Assembly: GCF_000024785.1 (NCBI RefSeq)
Contig: NC_013441.1
Coordinates: 1,736,001-1,800,000 of the forward strand
DNA length: 64,000 nt
DNA from: Gordonia bronchialis DSM 43247
GTDB lineage: Bacteria > Actinomycetota > Actinomycetes > Mycobacteriales > Mycobacteriaceae
Reading direction: 5' to 3'
In this document: in pieces, positions 46,162 to 56,076 of the stretch
Layout of the letters: each line of letters starts with the position of its first letter
Numbering within the stretch: the first letter of the stretch is position 1
Made by a program: the position numbers and the translations under genes
Notes under the pieces: generated by a model
Database searches by the model: none
The model's input: only the letters and a program-made list of their open reading frames with translations
Told to the model about the DNA's origin: nothing

Positions 46162-47154
46162 GTGCCAGGCAAGAAGCGCAAGCCATCACATTCGCCCGCG
46201 CAACTGATGTCGCGACTGTCGCGTCGCGGCCCGCATCACGTCCTTCGCGGTGACCTCGGCATCGTCGGGGTTCCCGGCGAGGTGTACACACCCGACGAGG
46301 GCAAACACCTTCCCGCGATCGCCTTCGGGCACGGCTGGATGAACCAGACCGCCCGGTACCGCGACCTCGTCCATCACCTGGCGTCCTGGGGGATCGTCGT
46401 CGCACTCCCGGCCGGCCAGGGCGGCGTCCTGGCCTCCGACGTCGGTCTGGCCGCCGATCTGCGGTCCACACTGTCCATCGTCTCCAACGTGCCGCTCGGG
46501 TTCGGCCAGATCACCGTCGACCCCGAACGCGTCGGCGTCGCCGGTCATGGCTTCGGCGCGGCAGCCGCGATCCTCGCCGCATCCGATGCCACGCTGCTCG
46601 GTCAGGCCCGCCCGCCCATCCGTGGCGTCGCGGCACTGTTCCCGGCGCCGACCACCCCGGAACTGCTGCCCGCGGCCCGCACCGTGGATGTGCCCGGCGT
46701 CATCGTTGCGGGCGCCGACGATATCGACACCGTCGCCGGGAACGCACTGCCGCTGGCGGTGGCCTACGGCCGTCGGGCCGGTGACAGCGCGGCCCGCGGG
46801 GATGTGGTGTTGCGCACCCTGCCCGGCGCGACCGCCCGGGGTCTCGTCGAACGCCAGACGCTCAAATCGCTGATCGGCAGTCACGGCGCCGACCCCAAGA
46901 CCCATCAGTTCGTGCGGGCGCTGTGCACCGGTTTCTTCCTGCACACCCTGACCGGCGATCCCGACTATCAGGCGTTTGTCGACCCGAACACCGTGCTGGG
47001 CACGTCGGTGGTCGTCGACCTCGACGACCTGCCGACCCAGCCGCTGGACAAGGTGTCGATGCTGCTCGGCGCGAAGGCGCGTAAGCGCTCGCCGATCACC
47101 AAGCTGGCCGCGGCCGCCCTCGCCCGGTCCGACGGGCCCGCACGATCGGCCTGA
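46162..47154 (+). CDS. Alpha/beta-hydrolase-fold protein lacking the nucleophile serine (Rv3438-like)
   Basis: A 330-residue protein from GTG 46162. Hydrolase-fold landmarks are AIAFGHGWMNQTARYRDLV, ALPAGQGG and an elbow VAGHGFGAAAA where the expected G-x-S-x-G is G-H-G-F-G, so the catalytic Ser position holds Gly. VIVAGADDIDTV corresponds to the acid-residue region and IGSHGAD to a His region. It may be a non-catalytic hydrolase relative. It matches the place of Rv3438 before glmS. Confidence 0.7.
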   Translation: MPGKKRKPSHSPAQLMSRLSRRGPHHVLRGDLGIVGVPGEVYTPDEGKHLPAIAFGHGWMNQTARYRDLVHHLASWGIVVALPAGQGGVLASDVGLAADLRSTLSIVSNVPLGFGQITVDPERVGVAGHGFGAAAAILAASDATLLGQARPPIRGVAALFPAPTTPELLPAARTVDVPGVIVAGADDIDTVAGNALPLAVAYGRRAGDSAARGDVVLRTLPGATARGLVERQTLKSLIGSHGADPKTHQFVRALCTGFFLHTLTGDPDYQAFVDPNTVLGTSVVVDLDDLPTQPLDKVSMLLGAKARKRSPITKLAAAALARSDGPARSA

Positions 47155-47185
47155 TCGAGCGGCCGCACAGGTACGCTGACTAGCT

Positions 47186-49048
47186 ATGTGCGGAATCATC
47201 GGATACGTCGGGCAGCGTGATGCCCTGGACATCGTCGTCGAGGCGCTGCGGCGGATGGAGTACCGCGGCTACGACTCGGCAGGGGTCGCCATCCTCGACG
47301 GTCAGGGCCATACCTCGATACAGAAGCGGGCCGGCCGGCTGGAGAACCTGGACAAGCAGATCGCGACCGTGGGCCGCGAGACGCTGGCCGGGTCCACCGG
47401 CATGGGGCACACGCGGTGGGCCACCCACGGCAAGCCCACCGACCGCAACGCCCACCCCCACTCGAGCACCGACGGCAAGATCGCGGTTGTCCACAACGGC
47501 ATCATCGAGAACTACGCCGTCCTGCGGACCGAGCTCGAGGAGTCCGGCATCGAGTTCACCTCGGATACCGACACCGAAACCGCGGTGCACCTCCTGGAGC
47601 GCGAGTACGCGAGCGGTGCGGCGGCGGGGGATTTCGTCGCGAGTGCCTACGCGGCGCTGCGCCGCCTCGAAGGTGCGTTCACGCTGGTCTTCACCCACTC
47701 CGATCACCCCGGCACCATCGTCGCCGCCCGCCGCTCCACCCCGCTGGTGGTCGGTGTGGGCACCGACGAGATGTTCGTCAGCTCCGATGTGACCGCGTTC
47801 ATCGAGCACACCCGCGACGCCGTGGAACTCGGCCAGGACGAGGTGGTGGTGATCACCGCCAACACCTACGAGATCACCGACTTCGATGGAAACCCCCGCG
47901 CCGGCAAGCCTTTTCACATCAACTGGGATCTCGCGGCGGCGGAGAAGAGCGGCTACGACTTCTTCATGCTCAAGGAGATCGCCGAGCAGCCGCGCGCCAT
48001 CGCCGACACCCTGCTCGGTCATCTCGAGGGCGGCCGGATCGTGCTCGACGAGCAGCGGCTGACCGATCAGGATCTGCGCGACGTGGACAAGGTGTTCGTG
48101 GTCGCCTGCGGCACCGCCTACCATGCCGGGCTGCTCGCGAAGTATGCCATCGAGCACTGGACGCGGCTGCCCGTCGAGGTGGAGCTGGCCAGCGAATTCC
48201 GTTATCGCGATCCGGTTCTGGACCGGTCGACGCTGGTGGTGGCCATCTCGCAGTCCGGGGAGACGGCCGACACGCTGGAGGCCGTTCGGCACGCCAAGGA
48301 TCAGAAGGCGCGTGTGCTGGCGATCTGCAACACGAACGGCGCCCAGATCCCGCGCGAGTCCGACGCGGTGCTCTACACGCACGCCGGCCCGGAGATCGGG
48401 GTGGCCTCAACCAAGTGTTTCCTCGCGCAGATCGCCGCCGCCTACCTCGTCGGGCTGGCCCTCGCGCAGGCGCGCGGCACCAAGTACGCCGACGAGGTGG
48501 CACGCGAGTTCGCGGCGATGGAGGCGATGGCCGACGCCGTGGCGCAGGTCCTCGGCACGATGGAGCCGGTGCGTGATCTCGCTCGATCGCTGGCCCACCA
48601 CAACACGGTGCTGTTCATCGGCCGCCACGTCGGCTACCCGGTGGCTCTCGAGGGCGCGCTCAAGTTGAAGGAACTCGCCTACATGCACGCCGAGGGCTTT
48701 GCCGCCGGTGAACTCAAGCACGGTCCCATCGCGCTGATCGAGGACGACCTGCCGGTCATCATCGTGATGCCGTCGGCCCAGGGCCGCGCGGTGCTGCACT
48801 CCAAGATGGTCAGCAACATCCGGGAGATACAGGCCCGGGGAGCGCGGACCATCGTGATCGCCGAAGCCGACGACACCGCCGCCCGCGCGGTGGCCGACGA
48901 ATTCGTCGAGATCCCCAAGGTGCCCACCCTGCTGCAGCCGCTGGTGACGACCGTGCCGCTGCAGGTCTTCGCGGCGAGTGTCGCGCAGGCCCGTGGCTAC
49001 GACGTGGACAAGCCGCGCAACCTGGCCAAATCGGTGACGGTGGAATAG
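47186..49048 (+). CDS. glmS: Glutamine-fructose-6-phosphate aminotransferase
   Basis: A 620-residue enzyme for the first step of UDP-GlcNAc synthesis. Cys2 (MCGIIGYVGQRDA) is the glutaminase nucleophile. MGHTRWATHGKPT and HNGIIENYAVLR belong to the glutaminase domain; two SIS domains follow (ISQSGETADTL, STKCFLAQIAAAY) with the end AKSVTVE. Full length. No ribozyme is present in the 31-bp upstream gap, as expected for this phylum. It works with the glmM product in the same pathway. Confidence 0.98.
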   Translation: MCGIIGYVGQRDALDIVVEALRRMEYRGYDSAGVAILDGQGHTSIQKRAGRLENLDKQIATVGRETLAGSTGMGHTRWATHGKPTDRNAHPHSSTDGKIAVVHNGIIENYAVLRTELEESGIEFTSDTDTETAVHLLEREYASGAAAGDFVASAYAALRRLEGAFTLVFTHSDHPGTIVAARRSTPLVVGVGTDEMFVSSDVTAFIEHTRDAVELGQDEVVVITANTYEITDFDGNPRAGKPFHINWDLAAAEKSGYDFFMLKEIAEQPRAIADTLLGHLEGGRIVLDEQRLTDQDLRDVDKVFVVACGTAYHAGLLAKYAIEHWTRLPVEVELASEFRYRDPVLDRSTLVVAISQSGETADTLEAVRHAKDQKARVLAICNTNGAQIPRESDAVLYTHAGPEIGVASTKCFLAQIAAAYLVGLALAQARGTKYADEVAREFAAMEAMADAVAQVLGTMEPVRDLARSLAHHNTVLFIGRHVGYPVALEGALKLKELAYMHAEGFAAGELKHGPIALIEDDLPVIIVMPSAQGRAVLHSKMVSNIREIQARGARTIVIAEADDTAARAVADEFVEIPKVPTLLQPLVTTVPLQVFAASVAQARGYDVDKPRNLAKSVTVE

Positions 49049-49058
49049 CTTCGGCGGC

Positions 49059-50510
49059 ATGCCGACCCCCTATCTGTCCGCCGAGCAGGTCCGGGCCGCC
49101 GAACGTGCCACCGGCCACCTGCTGACCGACGGCACCCTCATGCGCCGCGCCGCATACGGCGTCGCGCAGGCGGTCGCCGCCGAGCTGAACCGCAGCGGCG
49201 GGTGCTACGGCCGGTCGGTCGGTCTCGTCGTCGGCGCCGGCGACAACGGTGGCGACGCGCTCTATGCGGGGTCGTTCCTGGCCCGTCGTGGGGTTGCGGT
49301 GTCGGCGATCCTGCTCTCCCCGGAGCGCGTGCACCGCGGTGGCCTCGACGCGCTGCGAACCTCGGGAGGTGTTGTCGTAGAACATCTTCCGTCCCGACTC
49401 GATGTGGTGGTCGACGGTGTGGTCGGCATCGGTGGCCGCGGAGGGTTGCGTCCCGCCGCCGCGCAGGTGTTCGCCGGCGTGGGCGGGCAGACCACGGTGG
49501 TGGCGGTCGATCTGCCCTCCGGTGTCGATGCCGACACCGGAGAGGTCCACGACCCGGCGGTATGCGCCGATGTGACGGTCACCTTCGGCGCATACCGCAA
49601 CGCTCACCTGCTGGCGGCGCCGCAATGCGGGCGGGTTGTGCTGGTGGACATCGGATTACCGGGCACCCTCGGAATTGCGGGTACACCGCTGCTGCGTTCG
49701 CTGACCGATGCCGAGGTCGGTGAGATCTGGCCGGTACCCGGGCCCGCCGACGACAAGTACTCCCAGGGTGTGATCGGGATCATCGCCGGCTCGCACCGCT
49801 ATCCGGGTGCCGCGATCCTGTGCACCGGTGCGGCGGTGGCCGCGACATCGGGGATGACCCGCTACGTGGGCTCGGCCCATGCCGAGGTGGTGTCGCATTG
49901 GCCGGAGGTGGTCGCGGTGCCCGACCTCGCCGATGCAGGTCGCGTGCAGGCATGGGTGATCGGGCCGGGTGCCGGCACCGATGACGCCGCTCTCGGTGTC
50001 CTTCGGGAGATCCTCGCGACCGATCTCCCGGTTCTTGTCGACGCCGACGCACTGACCCTGGTCTCCGCGAATCCCGATCTCGTCCGTGGACGTACGGCAC
50101 CGACGCTGCTCACCCCGCACGCCGGTGAGTTCGCGCGGCTGACCGGAGACGAGGTCGGCGCCGACCGGGTGACAGCGGTCACCGGACTCGCCCGCGACTG
50201 GGAGGTATCGGTGCTGCTCAAGGGGCGGATCACGCTGATCTCCGATCCGGCAGGCCGGGTCTACGGCAACGACGCCGGGTCGTCGTGGGCGGCCACGGCG
50301 GGGGCCGGTGACGTGCTCTCCGGGATCGCCGGTTCACTCCTCGCCGCCGGACTCGAACCGGCGGTGGCCGGTGCGGCCGCGGCGCGGATGCACGCGCGGG
50401 CCGCGGCGATCGCGAGTGATGGATCGCCGATCGGGGCGTCGGCGCTGCTCGGTGCGGTGCGGCCGGCGATCCGTGGGTATCGTGCGATCTGGGACAATGG
50501 TCGGCGATGA
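49059..50510 (+). CDS. nnr: Bifunctional NAD(P)H-hydrate epimerase / ADP-dependent dehydratase
   Basis: A 483-residue YjeF-type repair enzyme. The N-terminal epimerase half (~1-215) has VGAGDNGGDALYAGSFLARRG (first block VGAGDNGGDALYAG). The C-terminal dehydratase half has AWVIGPGAGTDD, LVDADALTLV, LLTPHAGEFARLTG and WAATAGAGDVLSG. It repairs NADHX and NADPHX. Ten bases after glmS; overlaps alr by four bases. Confidence 0.95.
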   Translation: MPTPYLSAEQVRAAERATGHLLTDGTLMRRAAYGVAQAVAAELNRSGGCYGRSVGLVVGAGDNGGDALYAGSFLARRGVAVSAILLSPERVHRGGLDALRTSGGVVVEHLPSRLDVVVDGVVGIGGRGGLRPAAAQVFAGVGGQTTVVAVDLPSGVDADTGEVHDPAVCADVTVTFGAYRNAHLLAAPQCGRVVLVDIGLPGTLGIAGTPLLRSLTDAEVGEIWPVPGPADDKYSQGVIGIIAGSHRYPGAAILCTGAAVAATSGMTRYVGSAHAEVVSHWPEVVAVPDLADAGRVQAWVIGPGAGTDDAALGVLREILATDLPVLVDADALTLVSANPDLVRGRTAPTLLTPHAGEFARLTGDEVGADRVTAVTGLARDWEVSVLLKGRITLISDPAGRVYGNDAGSSWAATAGAGDVLSGIAGSLLAAGLEPAVAGAAAARMHARAAAIASDGSPIGASALLGAVRPAIRGYRAIWDNGRR

Positions 50511-51652
50511 CCTCAGCTGCCCTGACCGCGACCGTCGACCTCGACGCGATCGCCCACAACATCTCCGTCCTGCGTGAGACGTCGCGCACCGACGTGCTGG
50601 CCGTCGTGAAGGCCGATGCCTATGGGCACGGCGCGGTGCCGGTCGCACGCGCGGCCCTTGCTGCCGGCGCGGCGGAACTCGGCGTCGCGGTGATCGGCGA
50701 AGGTCTCGCGCTGCGCGCCGCCGGGATCGACGCCCACATCACCACCTGGCTGCACACCAACAGTGCCGATTTCGCCGCTGCCATCGCCGCCGACCTCGAC
50801 CTCGCGTTGTCGTCGCGCCGGCAGCTGGCGGCCGTGGTCGCCGCTGCCCGGTCGGCCGGTACCACCGCCACCGCCTCCGTCAAACTCGACACCGGTCTCG
50901 GACGCAGCGGGGTGGCCCCCGACGAATGGGCGGACTTCGCCGACGATCTGGCGAAGGCGGTCGCCGAGGGCGCGGTGCAGGTCCGCGCACTCATGTGTCA
51001 CCTCGCCCGTGGTGACGAACCAGATCATCCGCTGAACTCGCAGCAGGCGGCGCGCCTGGATGACGCGCGCGCCGATCTCGTCCGGGTCGGGGCTGCGCCG
51101 GAGATCATGCACATCGCCAATTCGCCTGCGGCGCTGACCCGTCCGGACCTCGCACGCGACCTGGTCCGGCCCGGTATCGCGATCTACGGTGGTGCGCCGA
51201 TCCCCGGACGCGACTTCGGGCTCATCCCGGCCATGACGCTGCGCGCGCAGGTCGCCCTGGTGAAGCGAATCGCCGCCGGCCAGGGAGTGTCCTACGGCCA
51301 CACCTGGGTGGCCGATCGGGACACCACGATCGCCGTGATCCCGGCCGGCTACGCCGATGGGGTTCCGCGGCCCGCATCCGGCCGGTTGCGTATCCGGATC
51401 GGCGATCGCGTCGTCGACCAGGTCGGCCGGATCTGCATGGACCAGTTCGTGATCGACCTCGGACCCGAGGCCGGCGGCATCGCCGAGGGCGACTGGGCGG
51501 AACTGTTCGGTACCGGGGCCGACGGCGGTCAGCGGGCCCAGGACTGGGCCGATGCCGTCGGCACCATCGACTACGAGATCGTGTCCGGTATCGGGGCCCG
51601 CGCGGTGCGGGAATACGTGGGCGCCGCCGCTGATCGGTTGGGGTTGCGGTAG
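50507..51652 (+). CDS. alr: Alanine racemase
   Basis: A 381-residue PLP enzyme making D-alanine for peptidoglycan. The PLP lysine is K35 in VVKADAYGHG. KLDTGLGRSG and the catalytic-tyrosine block GVSYGHTWVADRDT are present. ATG overlaps the nnr stop. Heads the run alr-hydrolase-tsaE-tsaB-rimI-tsaD, each joined to the next by an overlap of one to four bases. Confidence 0.97.
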   Translation: MTSAALTATVDLDAIAHNISVLRETSRTDVLAVVKADAYGHGAVPVARAALAAGAAELGVAVIGEGLALRAAGIDAHITTWLHTNSADFAAAIAADLDLALSSRRQLAAVVAAARSAGTTATASVKLDTGLGRSGVAPDEWADFADDLAKAVAEGAVQVRALMCHLARGDEPDHPLNSQQAARLDDARADLVRVGAAPEIMHIANSPAALTRPDLARDLVRPGIAIYGGAPIPGRDFGLIPAMTLRAQVALVKRIAAGQGVSYGHTWVADRDTTIAVIPAGYADGVPRPASGRLRIRIGDRVVDQVGRICMDQFVIDLGPEAGGIAEGDWAELFGTGADGGQRAQDWADAVGTIDYEIVSGIGARAVREYVGAAADRLGLR

Positions 51653-52773
51653 TGGAGAATTCGGAACGGATCGGCTGGCTGGCCGGGCTGACCGGCGTGG
51701 CCGGGCTCGGTGGGGTCGCCGCTCTCGGTGCCGCCCGCAACGTCGCGCGCAATCGGGTCGTCGGCCGGAGCGACCCGTACGCCGACGTGGATTTCACCAC
51801 CATCTACGACGACGACGCGTCCACGGTGACCACCGACGACGGACTCGAACTCGCGGTACGCACAGTCGATCTCGGTGCTGTGGCCGACGGCGCCCGACCC
51901 GAGCTGACAATCCTGTTCGTGCACGGATTCAGCCTGCGGATGGCGGCCTGGCATTTCCAGCGCGAGCAACTCGCACAGGACTGGGCCGACCGGAACTTCC
52001 GCATGGTCTTCTTCGACCACCGCGGCCACGGCCGAAGCGACCCGGCCCCGGACGACACCTGCACGATCACCCAGATCGCCGACGACGTCGCCGCCGTCAT
52101 CCGGGCCACCGTACCGGTGGGACCGGTTGTGCTGATCGGACATTCGATGGGCGGTATGTCGCTGATGGCGCTCGCCCGCCGGCACCCGGAGTTGTTCACC
52201 CACACCGGTCCGGTGGCAGGGGTCGGTCTCGTCGCGACCGCGTCGCGTGGCCTCACCGAGGCCGGACTCGGTGAGGGGCTGGGCAATCCGATCGTCGACG
52301 CGTTCCGGTTGTCGGTGCGCCGCGCTCCGCGGCTGGTGCAGGCCGGGCGCGGCGTCACCCGCGCGGCACTCGAACCGGTGCTGGTCGCGGCCAGCTTCGG
52401 GCCGTCGTTCTTCAGCCCGAAAGCCGGTCGGGCGGTGGAGAAGATGATCCAGAACACCCCGATCGACACCATCGTGAACTTCCTGCACGCACTGGAGACC
52501 CACGACGAGTCGACGGCCCTGCCGATCATCGCGCAGGTCCCCACCTGCGTGGTGTGCGGTAGCCGCGATCGCCTGACCCCGATGGCCAATTCGGTGCGCA
52601 TGTACTCCGAGTTCCGGCTCGACTCCCGTCTGGTGGTGGTCAAGGGCGCCGGACACATGGTCCAGATGGAGCAGCCACGGCTGGTCAGCGACGCCATCGA
52701 GGATCTCGTCGACCGCGCCCGCGTCGCCCTGCCCGCACCACGGTCCAAGTGGTGGAAGCGGATCCGGGTATGA
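51652..52773 (+). CDS. Alpha/beta hydrolase with N-terminal hydrophobic segment
   Basis: A 373-residue protein. Residues ~8-28 (GWLAGLTGVAGLGGVAALGA) may anchor it to the membrane. The hydrolase domain has FVHGFSLRMAAWHFQ, FFDHRGHGRSDP, nucleophile elbow IGHSMGGMSLMAL, acid in CGSRDRLTP and His in KGAGHMVQME, a complete triad. GTG 51652 overlaps the last base of the alr stop. Conserved next to alr in Mycobacteriales; substrate unknown. Confidence 0.9.
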   Translation: MENSERIGWLAGLTGVAGLGGVAALGAARNVARNRVVGRSDPYADVDFTTIYDDDASTVTTDDGLELAVRTVDLGAVADGARPELTILFVHGFSLRMAAWHFQREQLAQDWADRNFRMVFFDHRGHGRSDPAPDDTCTITQIADDVAAVIRATVPVGPVVLIGHSMGGMSLMALARRHPELFTHTGPVAGVGLVATASRGLTEAGLGEGLGNPIVDAFRLSVRRAPRLVQAGRGVTRAALEPVLVAASFGPSFFSPKAGRAVEKMIQNTPIDTIVNFLHALETHDESTALPIIAQVPTCVVCGSRDRLTPMANSVRMYSEFRLDSRLVVVKGAGHMVQMEQPRLVSDAIEDLVDRARVALPAPRSKWWKRIRV

Positions 52774-53282
52774 GTGAGGTGACGAACGGTATCGGGTCTG
52801 GGGATGACGGATCCGGAGGCATCGGGTCTGGGGGCACCAGGTCTGGGGGTTCGCGCGAGTTGCCGGAGGTGAGCGACACCGAGGCCTTCGGCGCCGAGCT
52901 GGCGACCTGCCTGCGCGCCGGCGATCTGGTGATCCTCGACGGTCCGCTCGGTGCCGGCAAGACCGCACTGGCCCGCGGGATCGGTGCGGGACTGGGGGTC
53001 CGCGGCCGGATCACGTCGCCTACCTTCATCATCGCCCGCGAGCATCGCCCCGCCGAAAGCGGCGGGCCGGGCATGGTGCACGTCGACGCCTACCGACTCG
53101 GCGGTCTCGACGAACTCGATGCCCTCGATCTCGACACCGACCTCGCCGACGCCGTCGTGGTGGTGGAATGGGGTGACGGTGTCGCCGAGCGGCTCGCCGA
53201 CCATCATGTGCGGGTGCGGTTGCGACGCGACCCCGACACCGATGTGCGCCACGTGGAATGGGAGTGGGTGACGGGCCGGTGA
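52770..53282 (+). CDS. tsaE: tRNA t6A synthesis ATPase TsaE
   Basis: A 170-residue P-loop ATPase needed for threonylcarbamoyl-adenosine formation with TsaB and TsaD. Walker A is DGPLGAGKTALARGI; ITSPTFIIARE and DAYRLGGLDEL are family blocks; VVVEWGDGV is the Walker-B-like strand. The first ~30 residues are a Gly/Ser-rich repeat (G-I-G-S-G units) not needed for the fold. ATG 52770 overlaps the previous stop. Confidence 0.95.
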   Translation: MSEVTNGIGSGDDGSGGIGSGGTRSGGSRELPEVSDTEAFGAELATCLRAGDLVILDGPLGAGKTALARGIGAGLGVRGRITSPTFIIAREHRPAESGGPGMVHVDAYRLGGLDELDALDLDTDLADAVVVVEWGDGVAERLADHHVRVRLRRDPDTDVRHVEWEWVTGR

Positions 53283-53989
53283 ACCCAGCGACCGGGAGTT
53301 CGGGCGGGAGCCGAAGGGGCACGACGGTCCTCGCCATCGACACGGCTACCGAGGCGGTGGTCACCGGACCGGCCGTCGTCGGTGACGACGGAACCGTCGA
53401 GGTGCTCGCCCAGCGCGTCGTCACCGACCATCGGCGGCATGCCGAGCTGCTCACCACCCTGATCGCCGAAACCCTTGCGGAATCCGGTGTCTCACGCTCG
53501 GACATCGACGCCGTGGTGGTCGGGACGGGTCCCGGGCCGTTCACCGGGCTCCGGGTGGGGATGGCGACCGCGGCGGGGTTCGCCGACGCCCTGGGCGTGC
53601 CGGCGTACGGCGTGTGCTCACTCGACGCGATCGCCGCTGCGGCCGATCGGCGGGGCACGATCGTCGTGGTCACCGATGCGCGACGCCGTGAGGTGTACTG
53701 GGCGCGCTACCTCGACGGCCGTCGTGTACACGGACCGCAGGTGGCGGCACCGTCGGCCGTGCAGGCCGAACTCAACGGTGTCGCAGTCGATCTCGCGCTC
53801 GGTTCGCCGACGCACGTGGAATCGGTCGGGCTGTCGGCGGGGGAGATCGCCGTGCCGTCGGTGTCGGGACTCGTCAGCAGTGCGGCTGACGCGATCCGGG
53901 CCGGCGACGAACCGCCCGCGCTGGTTCCGCTCTATCTGCGGCGTCCGGATGCGGTGGAACGCAAGGCAACCGGGGTGGTGCGCGGATGA
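53279..53989 (+). CDS. tsaB: tRNA t6A synthesis protein TsaB
   Basis: A 236-residue ASKHA-fold protein, the scaffold partner of TsaD. VLAIDTATEAVVTG, VVVGTGPGPFTGLRVGMATA and VVVTDARRREVYWARY are typical. GTG 53279 overlaps the tsaE stop; ATP-site residues are incomplete, as is normal for TsaB. Confidence 0.95.
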   Translation: MNPATGSSGGSRRGTTVLAIDTATEAVVTGPAVVGDDGTVEVLAQRVVTDHRRHAELLTTLIAETLAESGVSRSDIDAVVVGTGPGPFTGLRVGMATAAGFADALGVPAYGVCSLDAIAAAADRRGTIVVVTDARRREVYWARYLDGRRVHGPQVAAPSAVQAELNGVAVDLALGSPTHVESVGLSAGEIAVPSVSGLVSSAADAIRAGDEPPALVPLYLRRPDAVERKATGVVRG

Positions 53990-54492
53990 CCGCCGCCGAA
54001 GTGATCATAGACGGTCTCACCTACGCCGACATCCCGCGCTGCGCCGCGCTGGAGAAACAGATGTTCGCCGAGGATTCCCCTTGGCCGCCAACGGCTTTCC
54101 GCGCCGAACTGAACGCCCCCTACAACACCTACTTCGCCGCACGGGCCGAGCCCGGCGGTGAGGTGATCGGTTACGCCGGCATCTCGACACTGGGCGGACC
54201 CGGTGAGTACGAATGTGAGATCCACACCATCGCCGTGGCCCCCGATCACCGGGGCGCCGGTCTCGGGCGCGCTCTGCTCACCGCGATGCTCGACGTCGCC
54301 GATGCCTGTGATGCCCCGGTATACCTCGAGGTGCGCACCGACAACGAGGCCGCCATCACGATGTACTCGCGGCACGGCTTCACCACGTCGGGCATCCGGC
54401 GACACTACTATCAGCCCTCCGGTGCGGACGCGTTCACCATGATGCGTCCGCCCGCCTCGGGCCGCCAGTTCGACGAGGAGGGTCCCGCATGA
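53986..54492 (+). CDS. rimI: Ribosomal protein S18 alanine N-acetyltransferase
   Basis: A 168-residue GNAT acetyltransferase. CoA-binding loop [17 protein letters not shown], and [20 protein letters not shown], end with the conserved MMRPP-type tail. Sits between tsaB and tsaD as in M. tuberculosis. Overlaps both by four bases. Confidence 0.93.
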   Translation: MTAAEVIIDGLTYADIPRCAALEKQMFAEDSPWPPTAFRAELNAPYNTYFAARAEPGGEVIGYAGISTLGGPGEYECEIHTIAVAPDHRGAGLGRALLTAMLDVADACDAPVYLEVRTDNEAAITMYSRHGFTTSGIRRHYYQPSGADAFTMMRPPASGRQFDEEGPA

Positions 54493-55559
54493 CCGACGAG
54501 AAGGCACGTGAATTCGTCGTCCTGGGGATCGAGAGTTCCTGTGACGAAACAGGTGTGGGCATCGTGCGCTGGACGCCCGCCGACGGTGACGCACCCGGGT
54601 ATGCGACGTTGCTCGCCGACGAGGTGGCCTCCAGCGTCGACGAACACGCCCGCTTCGGCGGGGTGGTCCCGGAGATCGCATCCCGCGCGCATCTCGAGGC
54701 GATCGTCCCGACGATGCGCCGGGCCCGCGAGGCCGCCGGTATCGACCGGCCCGACGCCATCTCGGTGACGATCGGGCCGGGTCTGGCCGGTGCGCTGCTC
54801 GTGGGGGTGGCCGCGGCCAAGGCGTACGCGCTGGCGTGGGATGTGCCGCTGTTCGCGATGAATCACCTCGGCGGGCACGTCGCCGTCGACACGCTCGAGC
54901 ACGGGCCGATGCCGGAATGCGTTGCCCTGCTGGTCTCCGGAGGACACACCCACCTGTTGCACGTCACCGATCTGTCGCAACCGATCGTCGAACTCGGTAC
55001 CACCGTCGACGACGCCGCTGGGGAGGCCTTCGACAAGGTGGCGCGTCTGCTCGATCTCGGTTTCCCGGGCGGGCCGGCGCTGGATTCTGCTGCCCGGCAG
55101 GGAGATCCGCACGCCATCGCGTTCCCACGCGGGATGACCGGCCCACGCGACGCGCGCTACGACTTCTCTTTCAGTGGCCTCAAGACCGCCGTTGCCCGGT
55201 TCGTCGAGAAGTGCGATCGCGACGGCGTCGAGCGTCCCGTCGCCGACATCGCCGCATCCTTCCAGGAGGCCGTCGCCGATGTCCTCACCATGAAGGCCGT
55301 ACGGGCCTGCACCGACCTCGGCGTCGACACCCTGGTCCTCGGCGGAGGCGCCACCGCCAATTCCCGTATCCGGTCGATGGCCGACGAACGCTGTGCCGCC
55401 GCGGGGATCACCCTGCGCGTGCCGAAGCCGCGGTTGTGTACCGACAACGGGGTCATGATCGCGACCCTCGGCGCGCATGTCATCGCCGGCGGCGCTGAGC
55501 CGTCGCCGCTGACCGTCGCGTCCGACCCGGGATTGTCGGTGCAGCTCAGTCAGCTCTGA
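54489..55559 (+). CDS. tsaD: tRNA N6-threonylcarbamoyladenosine transferase TsaD
   Basis: A 356-residue catalytic subunit (Kae1/Gcp). [28 protein letters not shown], the metal-binding histidines in [20 protein letters not shown], and [11 protein letters not shown] are present. It transfers threonylcarbamate to A37 of ANN-decoding tRNAs. Its end overlaps the convergent MarR gene by ten bases. Confidence 0.97.
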   Translation: MTDEKAREFVVLGIESSCDETGVGIVRWTPADGDAPGYATLLADEVASSVDEHARFGGVVPEIASRAHLEAIVPTMRRAREAAGIDRPDAISVTIGPGLAGALLVGVAAAKAYALAWDVPLFAMNHLGGHVAVDTLEHGPMPECVALLVSGGHTHLLHVTDLSQPIVELGTTVDDAAGEAFDKVARLLDLGFPGGPALDSAARQGDPHAIAFPRGMTGPRDARYDFSFSGLKTAVARFVEKCDRDGVERPVADIAASFQEAVADVLTMKAVRACTDLGVDTLVLGGGATANSRIRSMADERCAAAGITLRVPKPRLCTDNGVMIATLGAHVIAGGAEPSPLTVASDPGLSVQLSQL

Positions 55560-55978
55560 TCGACGGAAGGTCCCTGGCGCAGCATCTGAGGGCAGCCGCC
55601 GGACTCCTCGGCGAGGATGGCGCGCTGCGTCGGGCGGGCCTCGATGTAGCGTCGCTCGCCGGCGGGGGTCAGCGCGGTGAACACGGAACGCCGGTCGGCG
55701 GTGCACATGGTCCGCTGCACCAGGCCGTCCTTCTCCAGGCGGGCCACCACGCGGGACAGCGCACTCTGACTGAGGTGCACCGCACCGGCGAGATCACTCA
55801 TCCGCAACTTGTGATCCTCGGCGTCCCAAAGGAGTTCGAGAACCTCGAACTCGCTCGACGAGATCTGATGGCCGGCCTGCAACTCACGATCGAGCGCGCA
55901 GAGCACACGGTGATAGCTGACAGAGAGTTCATGCCACGCAGCGGCGAGGTCATCGTGGTCCCTCGCATCGCCGGTCAT
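55550..55978 (-). CDS. MarR-family transcriptional regulator
   Basis: A 142-residue winged-HTH regulator. [40 protein letters not shown] and the wing [16 protein letters not shown] are characteristic. Divergent from an MFS exporter; it probably represses that gene until a drug or metabolite binds. No conserved Cys switch is obvious. Confidence 0.92.
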   Translation of the reverse strand: MTGDARDHDDLAAAWHELSVSYHRVLCALDRELQAGHQISSSEFEVLELLWDAEDHKLRMSDLAGAVHLSQSALSRVVARLEKDGLVQRTMCTADRRSVFTALTPAGERRYIEARPTQRAILAEESGGCPQMLRQGPSVDQS

Positions 55979-56045
55979 GGCCGCATCCTACCGGTGACCC
56001 AGAGTGAATGCAATCACATCAAATTCGTCAGAAAATTATGTGGAC

Positions 56046-56056
56046 GCATTGAATGC
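56046..56056. promoter_or_regulatory. Candidate MarR operator
   Basis: GCATTGAATGC is a perfect palindrome 20 bases before the MFS ATG, and a GAATGCA half-site repeats at 56006. Position between divergent regulator and transporter genes supports it. Confidence 0.5.
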
Positions 56057-56076
56057 ATGTGCATATAGTTTCCGGC

